Assembly: GCF_016907555.1 (NCBI RefSeq)
Contig: NZ_JAFBCE010000001.1
Coordinates: 930,001 to 994,000 of the forward strand
DNA length: 64,000 nt
Direction: 5' to 3'
DNA from: Microbacterium laevaniformans
Lineage (GTDB): Bacteria; Actinomycetota; Actinomycetes; Actinomycetales; Microbacteriaceae
Shown: positions 55,652 through 64,000 of the stretch, piece after piece
Layout of the letters: each line of letters begins with the position of its first letter
How positions within the stretch are numbered: the first letter of the stretch is position 1
Translations under genes and position numbers: made by a program
Notes under the pieces: model-generated
What the model saw: only the letters and a program-made list of their open reading frames with translations
What the model was told of the DNA's origin: nothing
Databases searched by the model: none

Positions 55652-57181
55652 ATGGGGGTTGCGCAGCCCGCCGCGAACCGTCCGCAGAACGTCGTTGCTC
55701 GCTCACTCGCCGACATCGCCGATCAGGTCGGTGCGTCTCTCGTCGCCGGTGACGCGTTCGTCACGGGTATCGCTCTCAGCGCAGCCTCGACGCAGCCGGG
55801 TGATCTGTTCTTCGCCCAGCCGGGGGCCCGGACTCACGGCGCCCGCTATCTCGCCGACGCCGTGGAAGCCGGGGCGGTCGCGGTGCTCACCGACGCCGCC
55901 GGCGCCGACATCATCGACGCCACGACAGGACTCTCCGCGCTCCCACGGATCGTCGTCGATGGGCACCCCCGTCGGGTGTTGGGTGGGCTCGCCGCCTGGT
56001 TCTACGACCAGCCTGCGCGTGCGCTGAAGACGATCGGCATCACGGGCACGCAGGGCAAGACCTCGACGACCTATCTCGTCGATGCAGCGCGTCAGTCCCG
56101 GCACACCGGGGTGATCGGCTCGATGGGAACGCGCATCGACGGCGTCGCCGTTCCGTCCACTCTCACCACTCCGGAAGCCCCGCAGATGCACGCGCTGTTG
56201 GCGCTCATGCGCGAGCGCGGTGTCGAGGTGGTCTCTTCCGAGGTGTCGAGCCATGCCATCACGATGGGTCGCGTGGAAGGCCTCCGCTTCGACGTCGGCA
56301 TCTTCCTCAACCTCGGCCACGACCATCGCGACTTCCACGGCACGCAGGAGGCCTATCTGCTGGCCAAGCGCGAGCTGCTGACGCCGGCGATGTCCTATGT
56401 CGCGCTGGTGAACGTCGACGACCGGGCCGGGCGGCGCCTGCATGCCGATGCCGACCTGAACACGCAGTCGTTCTCGGTGACGGGTCGCGACGCGCACTGG
56501 CGCGCTGTCGACATCGACCTGCGGCTGGACGGCTCCTCGTTCACGGTGATCGGACCCGATGGCCAGACGGAGCGTTTCACCACACCCCTGGTGGGAGAGT
56601 TCAACGTCAGCAACATCTTGGCCGCGGTCGCGGCCCTCGACATCGTGGGTCATCCTCTCTCGGCATCCGTGGAGGGGATTGCGAACTTCGCGGGCGTCGA
56701 GGGGCGGGTCCAGTTCGTCCCCGTGGATGCCGAGTTCCAGGTCGTCATCGACGCCGGCCACAAGCCCGAGGCGATCAACGCGCTACTGCGCGCGATGCGG
56801 CCTCTGACGCCGGGGCGCATCATCACGGTGATCGGATCCAACGGCAATCGCGATGCGCACAAGCGCCCGCTCATGGGCCGCTTCTCCGCGATGGCCTCGG
56901 ACATCGTGATCGTCACCGACGACAATCCCGCCGACGAGGACCCCGCGACCATCAGGCGAGCCGTCGTCGCCGGTACGCGCGGCTCGCGCGCAGAGGTCTT
57001 CGACGTGGGCGGCCGAGCCGAGGCGATCCACAAGGCCGTCGAACTCGCCCGGGAGGGCGACCTCATCGCCATCGTCGGGAAGGGCGACGAGCGTCACCAG
57101 ATCATGCGAGACGGCGTGATCGTTCCGCACAGCGACCCCGACGAGGTGGAGTGGGCGCTGCGGCAGCGCGCGCGATCATGA
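55652..57181 (+). CDS. murE: MurE-type UDP-MurNAc-tripeptide ligase, displaced and divergent
   Basis: About 509 residues from ATG 55652, which has GGAGG 5 nt upstream; GTG 55607 and ATG 55565 are in frame. MurE adds the third residue of the peptide stem. MurE-like segments are TTPEAPQMHALLALM, SEVSSHAITMGRVEGLRFD, LGHDHRDFHGTQEAYLLAKREL (carbamylated Lys). Four deviations: ATP loop GTQGKTST instead of GTNGKTT (Q134), D367-AGHKP for DYAHTP, D424-NPA for the DAP-binding DNPR, and GKGDER for GKGHE. DNPA occurs in the L-lysine MurE of Staphylococcus aureus. It is the only murE seen and stands between uvrB and marR. Confidence 0.88.
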   Translation: MGVAQPAANRPQNVVARSLADIADQVGASLVAGDAFVTGIALSAASTQPGDLFFAQPGARTHGARYLADAVEAGAVAVLTDAAGADIIDATTGLSALPRIVVDGHPRRVLGGLAAWFYDQPARALKTIGITGTQGKTSTTYLVDAARQSRHTGVIGSMGTRIDGVAVPSTLTTPEAPQMHALLALMRERGVEVVSSEVSSHAITMGRVEGLRFDVGIFLNLGHDHRDFHGTQEAYLLAKRELLTPAMSYVALVNVDDRAGRRLHADADLNTQSFSVTGRDAHWRAVDIDLRLDGSSFTVIGPDGQTERFTTPLVGEFNVSNILAAVAALDIVGHPLSASVEGIANFAGVEGRVQFVPVDAEFQVVIDAGHKPEAINALLRAMRPLTPGRIITVIGSNGNRDAHKRPLMGRFSAMASDIVIVTDDNPADEDPATIRRAVVAGTRGSRAEVFDVGGRAEAIHKAVELAREGDLIAIVGKGDERHQIMRDGVIVPHSDPDEVEWALRQRARS

Positions 57182-57211
57182 CGTTCGAGCGCGCCTGACG
57201 GGCGATCCTGA

Positions 57212-57448
57212 TCAGGGGCAGTGCATGAGCGGCTTCGGGCCGCTGCGGTCGAACGTGTGCTGGGACATCGCGTGGCCGCAGAGCGGGCAGGCCCGTTCGG
57301 CGCGCGCCGGCTCGGGCTCGCTTTCGTACGGACCGACCGACGCGGGACCGGCCAGGCGGATGAGCCGCGTGTTGAGGTACGTGTACCACCCGCCGGCGTC
57401 GCGCACCCGTTGACGCAGCGGTGGCCGCTCGGCATCGTTTCGTGTCAT
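57212..57448 (-). CDS. Small zinc-ribbon protein
   Basis: About 78 residues from ATG 57448; ATG 57454 is also in frame. The N-terminal half is basic with GGWYTYLNTRLIRLAGPA, and the C-terminus ends in CPLCGHAMSQHTFDRSGPKP LMHCP, a C-x2-C ... C arrangement suggesting a zinc ribbon. No family is recognised. It is divergent from marR, and their promoters interlock, so MarR probably controls it. Confidence 0.7.
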   Translation of the reverse strand: MTRNDAERPPLRQRVRDAGGWYTYLNTRLIRLAGPASVGPYESEPEPARAERACPLCGHAMSQHTFDRSGPKPLMHCP

Positions 57449-57453
57449 GAACA

Positions 57454-57480
57454 TTAGTGTACTAACGAAATGAGTACAGT
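57454..57480. promoter_or_regulatory. Divergent promoters and probable MarR operator
   Basis: For marR, TACAGT (57475-57480) lies 6 nt before its ATG. For the zinc-ribbon gene, TACACT on the minus strand (57461-57456) lies 7 nt before ATG 57448. The inverted repeat TTAGT-GT-ACTAA (57454-57465) covers the minus-strand -10 box. A second pair, GTACT and AGTAC, spans 57459-57477. The region is AT-rich compared with the surroundings. Confidence 0.65.
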
Positions 57481-57486
57481 AGAGGC

Positions 57487-57924
57487 ATGGATGCGCGCGA
57501 CGATCTGCTGAAGCTCGAGAACCAGCTGTGCTTCGCTCTCGTGACGGCCGCACGCAACGTCGTCTCCATCTATCGTCCTGTCCTCGATCCCCTCGGCCTG
57601 ACGCACCCGCAGTACCTCGTGATGGTCGCCCTCTGGGAGCACTCGCCGCGCTCGCTGGGCGAGCTCGCGGAGGAGCTTGCGATGGAACCGGCCACGCTGT
57701 CGCCGCTCGTCAAGCGCCTCGAGGCGCAGGGGCGGGTCAGTCGCACGCGCCGCACTGACGACGAGCGGGTGCTGGATATCGCGCTCACCGCCGACGGCAC
57801 GTCTCTGCGGGCACGGGCTCTCGACGTGCCGGCGCAGATCATGGCGAGAGTCGGGATGGATGCCGACCAACTTGCGGCACTGCGCGACGGTCTCGCCCCC
57901 TTCGCCGGCCGTCGGCCGGACTGA
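57487..57924 (+). CDS. MarR-family transcriptional regulator
   Basis: The product has 145 residues. The winged helix-turn-helix is LTHPQYLVMVALWEHSPRSLGELAEELAMEPATLSPLVKRLEAQGRVSRTRRTDDERVLDIALT, read in parts as a typical MarR/OhrR-like domain. A cysteine near residue 17 (NQLCFAL) is at the position used by OhrR proteins to sense peroxides, so organic-peroxide sensing is possible. It is divergent from the zinc-ribbon gene and lies directly before uvrA. Confidence 0.88.
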   Translation: MDARDDLLKLENQLCFALVTAARNVVSIYRPVLDPLGLTHPQYLVMVALWEHSPRSLGELAEELAMEPATLSPLVKRLEAQGRVSRTRRTDDERVLDIALTADGTSLRARALDVPAQIMARVGMDADQLAALRDGLAPFAGRRPD

Positions 57925-57957
57925 GGAGGGTACGCCGAGAGCGCACCTCGGATCCGG

Positions 57958-57979
57958 TGTCGGAGGCCACACCTAGACT
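57958..57979 (+). promoter_or_regulatory. PafBC/RecA-NDp-like DNA-damage promoter of uvrA-uvrC
   Basis: TGTCGGAG (57958-57965), 8-nt spacer, TAGACT (57974-57979), then 6 nt to the GTG start. It matches the TGTCRGTG-N8-TANNNT layout and predicts a leaderless mRNA. Confidence 0.72.
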
Positions 57980-57985
57980 TATCCG

Positions 57986-60898
57986 GTGCCCATCGTCCCT
58001 GTTGCCTCGTCGAAACTCAGCGTGCGCGGAGCCCGCGTCCACAACCTCAAGAACGTGGATCTCGACATCCCGCGCGACTCCCTCGTCGTCTTCACCGGCC
58101 TCTCCGGTTCGGGCAAGTCCAGCCTCGCTTTCGACACGATCTTCGCCGAAGGTCAGCGTCGTTACGTGGAGTCGCTGAGCGCGTACGCGCGGCAGTTCCT
58201 CGGTCAGGTCGACCGCCCGGACGTCGACTTCATCGAGGGATTGAGTCCCGCCGTCTCGATCGATCAGAAGTCCACGAACCGCAACCCGCGTTCGACGGTC
58301 GGGACGATCACCGAGATCCACGACTACATGCGTCTGCTGTGGGCCCGCATCGGTGTTCCGCACTGTCCCGAGTGCGGCGCCCAGATCCAGCGACAGACCG
58401 TGCAGCAGATCGCCGACCAGCTCATGGAGCTGCCCGAGCGCACGCGCTATCAGATCGTGGCCCCGGTCGTGACGCAGAAGAAGGGCGAGTTCGTCGACCT
58501 CTTCAAGGAGCTGTCGGCCAAGGGATACGCCCGCGCCGTGGTGGACGGCGAGCTGATCCAGCTCGCCGAGCCCCCGACGCTCAAGAAGAGCTACAAGCAT
58601 GACATCGCGGTCGTGGTCGACCGGCTCGTGGCAAGTGGCGACATCCTCGGCCGCGTCACCGACTCGGTCGAGACCGCGCTCGGCCTCGCCGACGGCATCG
58701 TGCAGATCAACTTCGTCGACGAAGAAGGCGACGACGCGTGGGTGAGTTTCAGCGAGAAGCTCGCCTGTCCGAACGGGCATCCGCTGCAGCTCACCGAAAT
58801 CGAGCCACGCACCTTCTCGTTCAACGCCCCGTTCGGTGCCTGCCCCACGTGCTCGGGTCTGGGCACGCGGATGTCGGTCGACGTCGAGCTGATGCTGGGC
58901 GATGAAGAACTGTCGATCAACGACGGCGTCATCATCCCATGGACGACACAAGGCAAGGGGCTGTACCAGTATTACGAGCGCCTCCTGGTGGGCCTGGCCG
59001 ATGACCTCGACTTCTCGCTCGACACACCGTGGCGAGACCTGTCCACCGACGTCCAGGATGCGATCCTTCGCGGCGAGAACTACAAGGTCACGGTGAAGTG
59101 GCGCAACCGCTACGGCCGGGAGATGCGCTACTCGTCCGGGTTCGAGGGGGTGGTGCCCTACATCGAGCGTCAGTACACCCAGGCCGAGACCGACGCGCAG
59201 CGCCAGCGATGGGCGGAGTACCTTCGTGAGGTCCCGTGTCCCGTGTGCCACGGCGACCGTCTGAAGCCCGAGGTGCTGGCCGTCCTGGTGCACGACCATT
59301 CGATCGCCGATGCGTCGCGCATGAGTCTGGCCGACGCCCAGCAGTATTTCGCGCAGCTCGAGCTGACCGACCGCGAAGCCAAGATCGCCGCCGCCGTCCT
59401 CAGGGAGATCCGCGCGCGCTTGGACTTTCTCGTGCAGGTCGGACTCAACTATCTGAGCCTCGGACGCTCCGCGGGCTCGCTCTCCGGTGGGGAGGCCCAG
59501 CGCATCCGGCTCGCGACGCAGATCGGCTCCGGGCTGACGGGCGTGCTGTACGTGCTCGACGAACCCTCCATCGGGCTGCACCAACGAGACAACCGCCGGC
59601 TGATCGAGACCCTCGTCCGGCTGAAGGATCTGGGCAACACCCTCATCGTCGTCGAGCACGACGAGGAGACCGTGCAGGCGTCGGACTGGATCGTCGACAT
59701 CGGGCCCCGCGCGGGTGTCGACGGAGGCGAGGTCGTGCATTCGGGTCCGCTGTCGTCGCTGCTCGAGGAAGAGCGCTCGTTGACGGGCGCCTACCTCAGC
59801 GGGCGACGGTCGATCGCGACGCCCAAGAAGCGTCGCAAGGTCGACAAGAAGAGAATGCTGACCGTCGTCGGCGCGCGCGAGAACAACCTGCAGAACGTCA
59901 CGGCCGAGTTCCCGCTCGGTGTGCTCACCGCAGTGACGGGCGTCAGCGGCTCGGGCAAGTCGACGTTGGTCAACGGCATCCTCTACGAAGTCCTCGCGAC
60001 AAAGCTCAACGGGGCGCGGCGTGTGGCGGGCAAGCACACCCGCATCACCGGGCTCGACAACCTCGACAAGGTCGTGCACGTCGATCAGGCTCCCATCGGA
60101 AGGACGCCGCGCTCCAACCCCGCAACGTACACGGGGGTGTTCGATCGCATCCGCACGCTGTTCAGCGAGACGCCCGAGGCGAAGGTGCGCGGCTATCAGC
60201 CCGGCCGGTTCAGCTTCAACGTCAAGGGCGGCCGCTGCGAGGCATGTTCGGGCGACGGCACCATCAAGATCGAGATGAACTTCCTCCCCGACGTCTACGT
60301 CGACTGCGAGGTCTGCCACGGAAAGCGCTACAACCGTGACACGCTCGCCGTGCACTACAAGGGCAAGAACATCGCCGAGGTGCTCGAGATGCCGATCTCG
60401 GAGGCGGCCGACTTCTTCGAGCCGATCCAGGCGATCCATCGTTTCCTCAAGACGCTCGTCGACGTCGGTCTCGGCTACGTCCGACTCGGACAGTCGGCGA
60501 CGACCCTCTCCGGCGGCGAGGCGCAGCGGGTCAAGCTCGCGACCGAGTTGCAGCGTCGCTCGAACGGGCGCAGCATCTACGTCCTCGACGAGCCGACGAC
60601 CGGTCTGCACTTCGAGGACGTGTCCCTGCTGCTGAAGGTGCTGGGCGGTCTCGTCGACAAGGGCAACACGGTCGTCGTCATCGAGCACAATCTCGACGTG
60701 ATCAAGTCGGCCGACTGGATCATCGACCTGGGGCCCGAGGGTGGTTCGGGCGGCGGCCGCATCGTCGCGACGGGGACGCCCGAGCAGGTGGCGCGCGTCG
60801 AAGAGAGCCACACCGGCGCCTTCCTGGCCGAGATCCTCGCGGCAGGGCCGTCTGACGCGGCAGCGACGGCGCGGGGGCCGGTGCGGAAGGCCGGGTGA
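57986..60898 (+). CDS. uvrA: Excinuclease ABC subunit A UvrA
   Basis: The product has 970 residues. UvrA is the damage-sensing ABC ATPase dimer. Two Walker A motifs ([14 protein letters not shown] and [14 protein letters not shown]), two ABC signatures ([13 protein letters not shown] and [13 protein letters not shown]) and zinc modules ([20 protein letters not shown] with CEVCHG) are intact. Its GTG at 57986 follows a -10 box by 6 nt. The stop overlaps the uvrC start region, so uvrA and uvrC are one transcript. Confidence 0.97.
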   Translation: MPIVPVASSKLSVRGARVHNLKNVDLDIPRDSLVVFTGLSGSGKSSLAFDTIFAEGQRRYVESLSAYARQFLGQVDRPDVDFIEGLSPAVSIDQKSTNRNPRSTVGTITEIHDYMRLLWARIGVPHCPECGAQIQRQTVQQIADQLMELPERTRYQIVAPVVTQKKGEFVDLFKELSAKGYARAVVDGELIQLAEPPTLKKSYKHDIAVVVDRLVASGDILGRVTDSVETALGLADGIVQINFVDEEGDDAWVSFSEKLACPNGHPLQLTEIEPRTFSFNAPFGACPTCSGLGTRMSVDVELMLGDEELSINDGVIIPWTTQGKGLYQYYERLLVGLADDLDFSLDTPWRDLSTDVQDAILRGENYKVTVKWRNRYGREMRYSSGFEGVVPYIERQYTQAETDAQRQRWAEYLREVPCPVCHGDRLKPEVLAVLVHDHSIADASRMSLADAQQYFAQLELTDREAKIAAAVLREIRARLDFLVQVGLNYLSLGRSAGSLSGGEAQRIRLATQIGSGLTGVLYVLDEPSIGLHQRDNRRLIETLVRLKDLGNTLIVVEHDEETVQASDWIVDIGPRAGVDGGEVVHSGPLSSLLEEERSLTGAYLSGRRSIATPKKRRKVDKKRMLTVVGARENNLQNVTAEFPLGVLTAVTGVSGSGKSTLVNGILYEVLATKLNGARRVAGKHTRITGLDNLDKVVHVDQAPIGRTPRSNPATYTGVFDRIRTLFSETPEAKVRGYQPGRFSFNVKGGRCEACSGDGTIKIEMNFLPDVYVDCEVCHGKRYNRDTLAVHYKGKNIAEVLEMPISEAADFFEPIQAIHRFLKTLVDVGLGYVRLGQSATTLSGGEAQRVKLATELQRRSNGRSIYVLDEPTTGLHFEDVSLLLKVLGGLVDKGNTVVVIEHNLDVIKSADWIIDLGPEGGSGGGRIVATGTPEQVARVEESHTGAFLAEILAAGPSDAAATARGPVRKAG

Positions 60899-60900
60899 CG

Positions 60901-62820
60901 ATGGCCGACGCGCTTCCTTACAAGCCGAAGCCGGGGGAGATCCCCACGCAGCCCGGGGTCTACCGCTTCCGCGACGCGGACGGCCGCGTCCTCTACGTCG
61001 GCAAGGCCAAGAATCTGCGCGCCCGGTTGTCGAACTACTTCGCGCCGCTGCACACCCTGCACGAGCGCACCCGCCGGATGGTGCTCACGGCGGCGTCCGT
61101 GGAGTGGACGGTGGTCGGCAGCGATGTCGAGTCGCTGCAGCTGGAGTACATGTGGATCCAAGAGTTCTCGCCGCCGTTCAACGTGCGCTACAAGGACGAC
61201 AAGTCGTACCCCTACATGGCGATCACCTTGGCCGACGAGGCGCCGCGCGTCATCGTGACCCGCAATCGGCGCATTCCCGGAGCGCGCTATTTCGGCCCGT
61301 ACCCGAAGGTGTGGGCGGTGCACGACACGATCGACCTGATGATCAAGGTCTTCCCCATCCGCACCTGCTCCGACGCGTCGTACAAGAAGGCCATGGCGAC
61401 CGGACGACCGTGCTTTCCGGGACAGATCGGTCGATGCGGCGGACCGTGTTCGATGAAGGTCACGATCGAGGAGCACCGCGCCATCGTCGACGACTTCGTC
61501 GCTTTCATGGCGGGCGGAGACCAGCGCTTCGCGCGTGACCTCACCGCGCGCATGCGCGAGGCGGCGGCGGCGATGGACTACGAATCGGCCGCGGTCTACC
61601 GCGACCGGCTGCAGGCGATCGATGCGGTGCTCAGTCGCAGTTCTCTGGTGCTGGCCGAGGACACGGATGCCGATCTGTTCGGCATCGCGGAGGACGAACT
61701 CTCGGCGGCGGTGCAGCATTTCGTCGTCCGGGGCGGTCGCGTACGCGGTGTCCGTGCGACGACCATCGACAAGGAGCTCGACATCTCCTCCGCCGACTTG
61801 GTGGATCAGGTGCTCCAGCGCACGTACGGTGACGCTGAGTCATCCGACATCCCTCGCCAGGTCCTGGTGCCGCGCCTGCCGGATGATGCCGCGGAGCTGG
61901 AGCAGTGGCTGCAGGAGCGGCGCGGCAAGCGCGTGAGCCTGCAGGTCGCCCAACGCGGGCGCAAGGCCGACCTGATGCGCACCGCCACCGTCAACGCGCA
62001 GCAGGCGCTCTTGCTGCACAAGACGCGCCGCACGTCCGACTACACGTCGCGCACGAAAGCTCTCACCGACCTGCAACTCGCCCTCGGCATGGACGAGGCG
62101 CCGCTGCGGATCGAATGCTACGACGTGTCGCATCTGTCGGGAACCAACGTCGTGGCCTCCATGGTGGTCTTCGAAGACGGGCTGCCGCGCAAGGATCAGT
62201 ACCGCTCCTTCAGCATCGCGGAGACGACCGACGACACCGACTCGCTCTATCAGGTGCTGACGCGTCGCCTGGCCCACGTCGACCGCGACGAGGCCGCTGC
62301 CGCCGCTGCGGAAACGGCGGTGGCGGGGGTCGATCCCGCCGATGGCGAGTCGCCGGTGGTCACCGAGCGCAAACGACCGCGGTTCGCATACCGTCCGCAG
62401 CTGCTGGTCGTCGACGGCGGTGCGCCACAGGTCGCGGCTGCCGCACGCGCCCTCGAGGATGCCGGGCACGCCGAGATCGCACTGTGCGGCATCGCCAAGC
62501 GCTTGGAGGAGATCTGGCTGCCGGGGGAGGACTTCCCGGTGATCCTTCCCCGCACCTCCGAGGCCCTCTACCTGATCCAGCGCCTGCGCGACGAAGCGCA
62601 CCGCTTCGCGATCACCCATCAACGAAAGCGCCGCAAGCGCGACATCTCCACCGTGCTGGGTGAGGTCCCGGGGCTCGGTGATGCACGGATCAAGGCCCTG
62701 CTTCGGCACTTCGGCTCCGTCGCCGCGCTCAGCAATGCGTCCGCGGACGAGATGACGGCGCTGCCCGGAATCGGCCCCAAGCTGGCCGCCGCGATCGAGC
62801 AACGCCTTGCGAATCGCTAG
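60901..62820 (+). CDS. uvrC: Excinuclease ABC subunit C UvrC
   Basis: About 639 residues from ATG 60901; GTG 60895, overlapping the uvrA stop, is an alternative, and GGAAGG serves either. The N-terminal GIY-YIG nuclease ([21 protein letters not shown]) makes the 3' incision. The UvrB-binding UVR motif ([19 protein letters not shown]), the RNase H-like domain ([20 protein letters not shown]) for the 5' incision, and a C-terminal tandem HhH ([15 protein letters not shown] and [12 protein letters not shown]) follow. The TAG stop forms part of the rapZ -10 box. Confidence 0.97.
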   Translation: MADALPYKPKPGEIPTQPGVYRFRDADGRVLYVGKAKNLRARLSNYFAPLHTLHERTRRMVLTAASVEWTVVGSDVESLQLEYMWIQEFSPPFNVRYKDDKSYPYMAITLADEAPRVIVTRNRRIPGARYFGPYPKVWAVHDTIDLMIKVFPIRTCSDASYKKAMATGRPCFPGQIGRCGGPCSMKVTIEEHRAIVDDFVAFMAGGDQRFARDLTARMREAAAAMDYESAAVYRDRLQAIDAVLSRSSLVLAEDTDADLFGIAEDELSAAVQHFVVRGGRVRGVRATTIDKELDISSADLVDQVLQRTYGDAESSDIPRQVLVPRLPDDAAELEQWLQERRGKRVSLQVAQRGRKADLMRTATVNAQQALLLHKTRRTSDYTSRTKALTDLQLALGMDEAPLRIECYDVSHLSGTNVVASMVVFEDGLPRKDQYRSFSIAETTDDTDSLYQVLTRRLAHVDRDEAAAAAAETAVAGVDPADGESPVVTERKRPRFAYRPQLLVVDGGAPQVAAAARALEDAGHAEIALCGIAKRLEEIWLPGEDFPVILPRTSEALYLIQRLRDEAHRFAITHQRKRRKRDISTVLGEVPGLGDARIKALLRHFGSVAALSNASADEMTALPGIGPKLAAAIEQRLANR

Positions 62821-62823
62821 GCT
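62818..62823 (+). promoter_or_regulatory. -10 box of rapZ overlapping the uvrC stop
   Basis: TAGGCT begins with the uvrC TAG stop. A 41-nt stretch with GGGAGAG as ribosome binding site leads to the rapZ GTG. Confidence 0.45.
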
Positions 62824-62864
62824 GTGCTCATCCGCACCGGCCCTCGAACACCCAGGGAGAGCAC

Positions 62865-63740
62865 GTGACTGACGAGCAGCGCGCCGGTGAGGTGCTCATC
62901 GTCACGGGCATGTCGGGAGCGGGGCGCACGACGGCGGCCAACGCCCTCGAAGACCTGGGCTGGTACGTCGTCGACAATCTGCCGCCGCAGATGCTCGGGC
63001 ATCTCCTCGAACTGACCGAGATGGCCGGCGGAGCGCTACCGAAGCTCGCCGCTGTCGTCGACGTCCGCGGACGCGATCTCTTCCAGGCGCTGCCGGCGGT
63101 CACCAACGCGCTGCGGGCCGGACGACAGCTGCGGGTGCTGTTCCTCGACGCCGCAGACGATGTGCTCGTGCGTCGTTTCGAGTCGGTGCGGCGACCGCAT
63201 CCGTTGCAGGGCGACGGGACGATCCTCGACGGCATCCTGCGTGAGCGCGATCGCCTCCGGGTCATCCGTGAGAGTGCTGACGTCATCGTCGACACGAGCG
63301 AGATGAACATCCATCAGCTCGCCTCGCGCGTCGTCGACCTCTTCAGCGAGGCCGGAGAGGCGCGCCACACCATCACGGTGATGAGCTTCGGCTTCAAGTA
63401 CGGTCTACCGACCGACGTCGACCTCGTCACCGATATGCGCTTCCTGCCGAACCCCTATTGGATCCCCGAGCTGAAGGGACACACGGGTGAAGAAGAACCT
63501 GTGCGCGACTTCGTCCTGGCCCAAGAGGGTGCGCGCGAGTTCATCGACGCGTACGCCCGCGCACTGCACCCCGTGCTCGAGGGCTATCAGCGCGAGAACA
63601 AGCGGCACTCGGTGCTCGCGGTGGGCTGCACCGGGGGCAAGCATCGTTCGGTCGTGACCGCCTTGGAGCTCGCCGACAAGCTGGCACAGGTGCCCGGGGT
63701 CGCCGTTCGTGTGAAGCACCGCGACCTCGGTCGCGAGTAG
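62865..63740 (+). CDS. rapZ: RapZ (YvcJ) P-loop nucleotide- and RNA-binding protein
   Basis: The product has 291 residues. The Walker A is [21 protein letters not shown], with Arg in place of the usual Lys before TT (GAGRTT), as often in actinobacterial members. [47 protein letters not shown] and [10 protein letters not shown] near the C-terminus are hallmarks. In enterobacteria RapZ controls glmS mRNA decay; a comparable cell-wall precursor role here is inferred. The start is GTG 62865. uvrC-rapZ-whiA order is conserved in Gram-positive bacteria. Confidence 0.94.
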   Translation: MTDEQRAGEVLIVTGMSGAGRTTAANALEDLGWYVVDNLPPQMLGHLLELTEMAGGALPKLAAVVDVRGRDLFQALPAVTNALRAGRQLRVLFLDAADDVLVRRFESVRRPHPLQGDGTILDGILRERDRLRVIRESADVIVDTSEMNIHQLASRVVDLFSEAGEARHTITVMSFGFKYGLPTDVDLVTDMRFLPNPYWIPELKGHTGEEEPVRDFVLAQEGAREFIDAYARALHPVLEGYQRENKRHSVLAVGCTGGKHRSVVTALELADKLAQVPGVAVRVKHRDLGRE

Positions 63741-63743
63741 GCT
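63738..63743 (+). promoter_or_regulatory. -10 box of whiA overlapping the rapZ stop
   Basis: TAGGCT begins with the rapZ TAG stop. A leader of about 31 nt with GAAGGA as ribosome binding site follows. Confidence 0.45.
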
Positions 63744-63780
63744 AGTCCTTTGTCCCGCACTCCCCGAACGAAGGATCGCT

Positions 63781-64000
63781 GTGTCGCCAACCGTTGACGT
63801 GAAGTCAGAGCTGGCCGCGGTCCGCGACCCTCGTCCCACGGCGCGGGTGGCCGAACTCACCGCCATCCTCCGCTTCTCCGGGGGATTGCACTCGATCGCG
63901 GGCCGCGTCGCCGTGGAGGCCGAACTGGAGACCGACCCGCTCGCGCGTCGTGTCGCCCGCGACATCATGGAGATCTACGGGGTCCGTCCCGAACTGCACC
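63781..64000 (+). CDS. whiA: Sporulation/division regulator WhiA, 3' partial
   Basis: The first 73 codons are present from GTG 63781, preceded by GAAGGA. MSPTVDVKSELAAVRDP, RVAELTAILRFSGGL and VEAELETDPLARRVARDIM match the N-terminal homing-endonuclease-like domain of WhiA. The C-terminal helix-turn-helix lies beyond the window. In Streptomyces WhiA binds GACAC and activates division genes including ftsZ and ftsW; in non-sporulating bacteria it affects division and chromosome segregation. The GACAC cluster before ftsZ in this window is a possible target. Confidence 0.93.
   Translation, partial: MSPTVDVKSELAAVRDPRPTARVAELTAILRFSGGLHSIAGRVAVEAELETDPLARRVARDIMEIYGVRPELH

Noticed and set aside
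57839..60811. Minus-strand open frame of 990 codons opposite uvrA
   Set aside because: Shadow of uvrA; no motif, no start signal, and UvrA motifs on the plus strand are intact.

Overview
The window is about 64 kb of continuous, gene-dense, high-GC chromosome. It looks like an actinobacterium of the family Microbacteriaceae, most probably Microbacterium or a close relative. The basis is the actinobacterial division and wall (dcw) cluster without ftsA, the linked sepF, yggT and divIVA genes, the cytochrome bc1-aa3 genes (ctaCDF, qcrABC, ctaE), the uvrA-uvrC-rapZ-whiA order, and TANNNT -10 boxes placed directly before start codons. The genus is inferred from general similarity, not from a search. 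I saw no rRNA, tRNA, insertion sequence, prophage or CRISPR array. No stretch longer than 300 bases lacks a gene.

Layout. 1-18.4 kb: rsmH (5' partial), ftsL-like, ftsI, murF, mraY, murD, ftsW, murG; then two minus-strand genes (a membrane protein and a GntR/YtrA-type regulator) inserted between murG and murC; then murC, ftsQ, ftsZ, yggS, sepF, yggT, divIVA, lspA and an RluA-family pseudouridine synthase. 18.4-31.9 kb: an acyl-CoA ligase, a Nudix hydrolase, dnaE, a membrane protein, hisD, nrdR, pyrD, two membrane proteins, an M20 peptidase and an ErpA-type Fe-S protein. 31.9-40.9 kb: the aerobic respiratory genes ctaC-ctaD-ctaF and, on the other strand, ctaE-qcrC-qcrA-qcrB, with a PP2C phosphatase and a rhodanese between. 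40.9-47.4 kb: trpD, a small membrane protein, a PHP phosphoesterase, a 5'-3' exonuclease, a secreted PKD protein with a lipoprotein, a YchJ-like protein and a cation efflux protein. 47.4-64 kb: rpsA, a sensor kinase coupled to a degenerate GGDEF protein, coaE, a DUF4126 protein, uvrB, a displaced MurE-type ligase, a divergent zinc-ribbon/MarR pair, uvrA, uvrC, rapZ and whiA (3' partial).

How the genes work together. FtsI, FtsW, MurF, MraY, MurD, MurG, MurC and the remote MurE make and polymerise lipid II, while FtsZ, SepF, FtsQ, FtsL and DivIVA place the synthesis machinery. CtaCDEF and QcrABC form the actinobacterial quinol-to-oxygen supercomplex. UvrABC carries out nucleotide excision repair.

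The most interesting signals are not genes. (1) A PafBC/RecA-NDp-type DNA-damage promoter (TGTCGGAG, 7-8 nt, TANNNT) stands before dnaE, uvrB and uvrA. (2) About 19 genes have a TANNNT box 6-9 nt before the start codon, 13 of them at exactly 6 nt, which implies leaderless mRNAs. (3) Five genes have a -10 box built on the TAG stop codon of the gene before. (4) The octamer GGATGCCG/CGGCATCC occurs about 35 times by hand count and uses otherwise uncommon codons. (5) murE is missing from the dcw cluster, and a divergent MurE (DNPA instead of DNPR, altered P-loop and DYAH motifs) lies beside uvrB.
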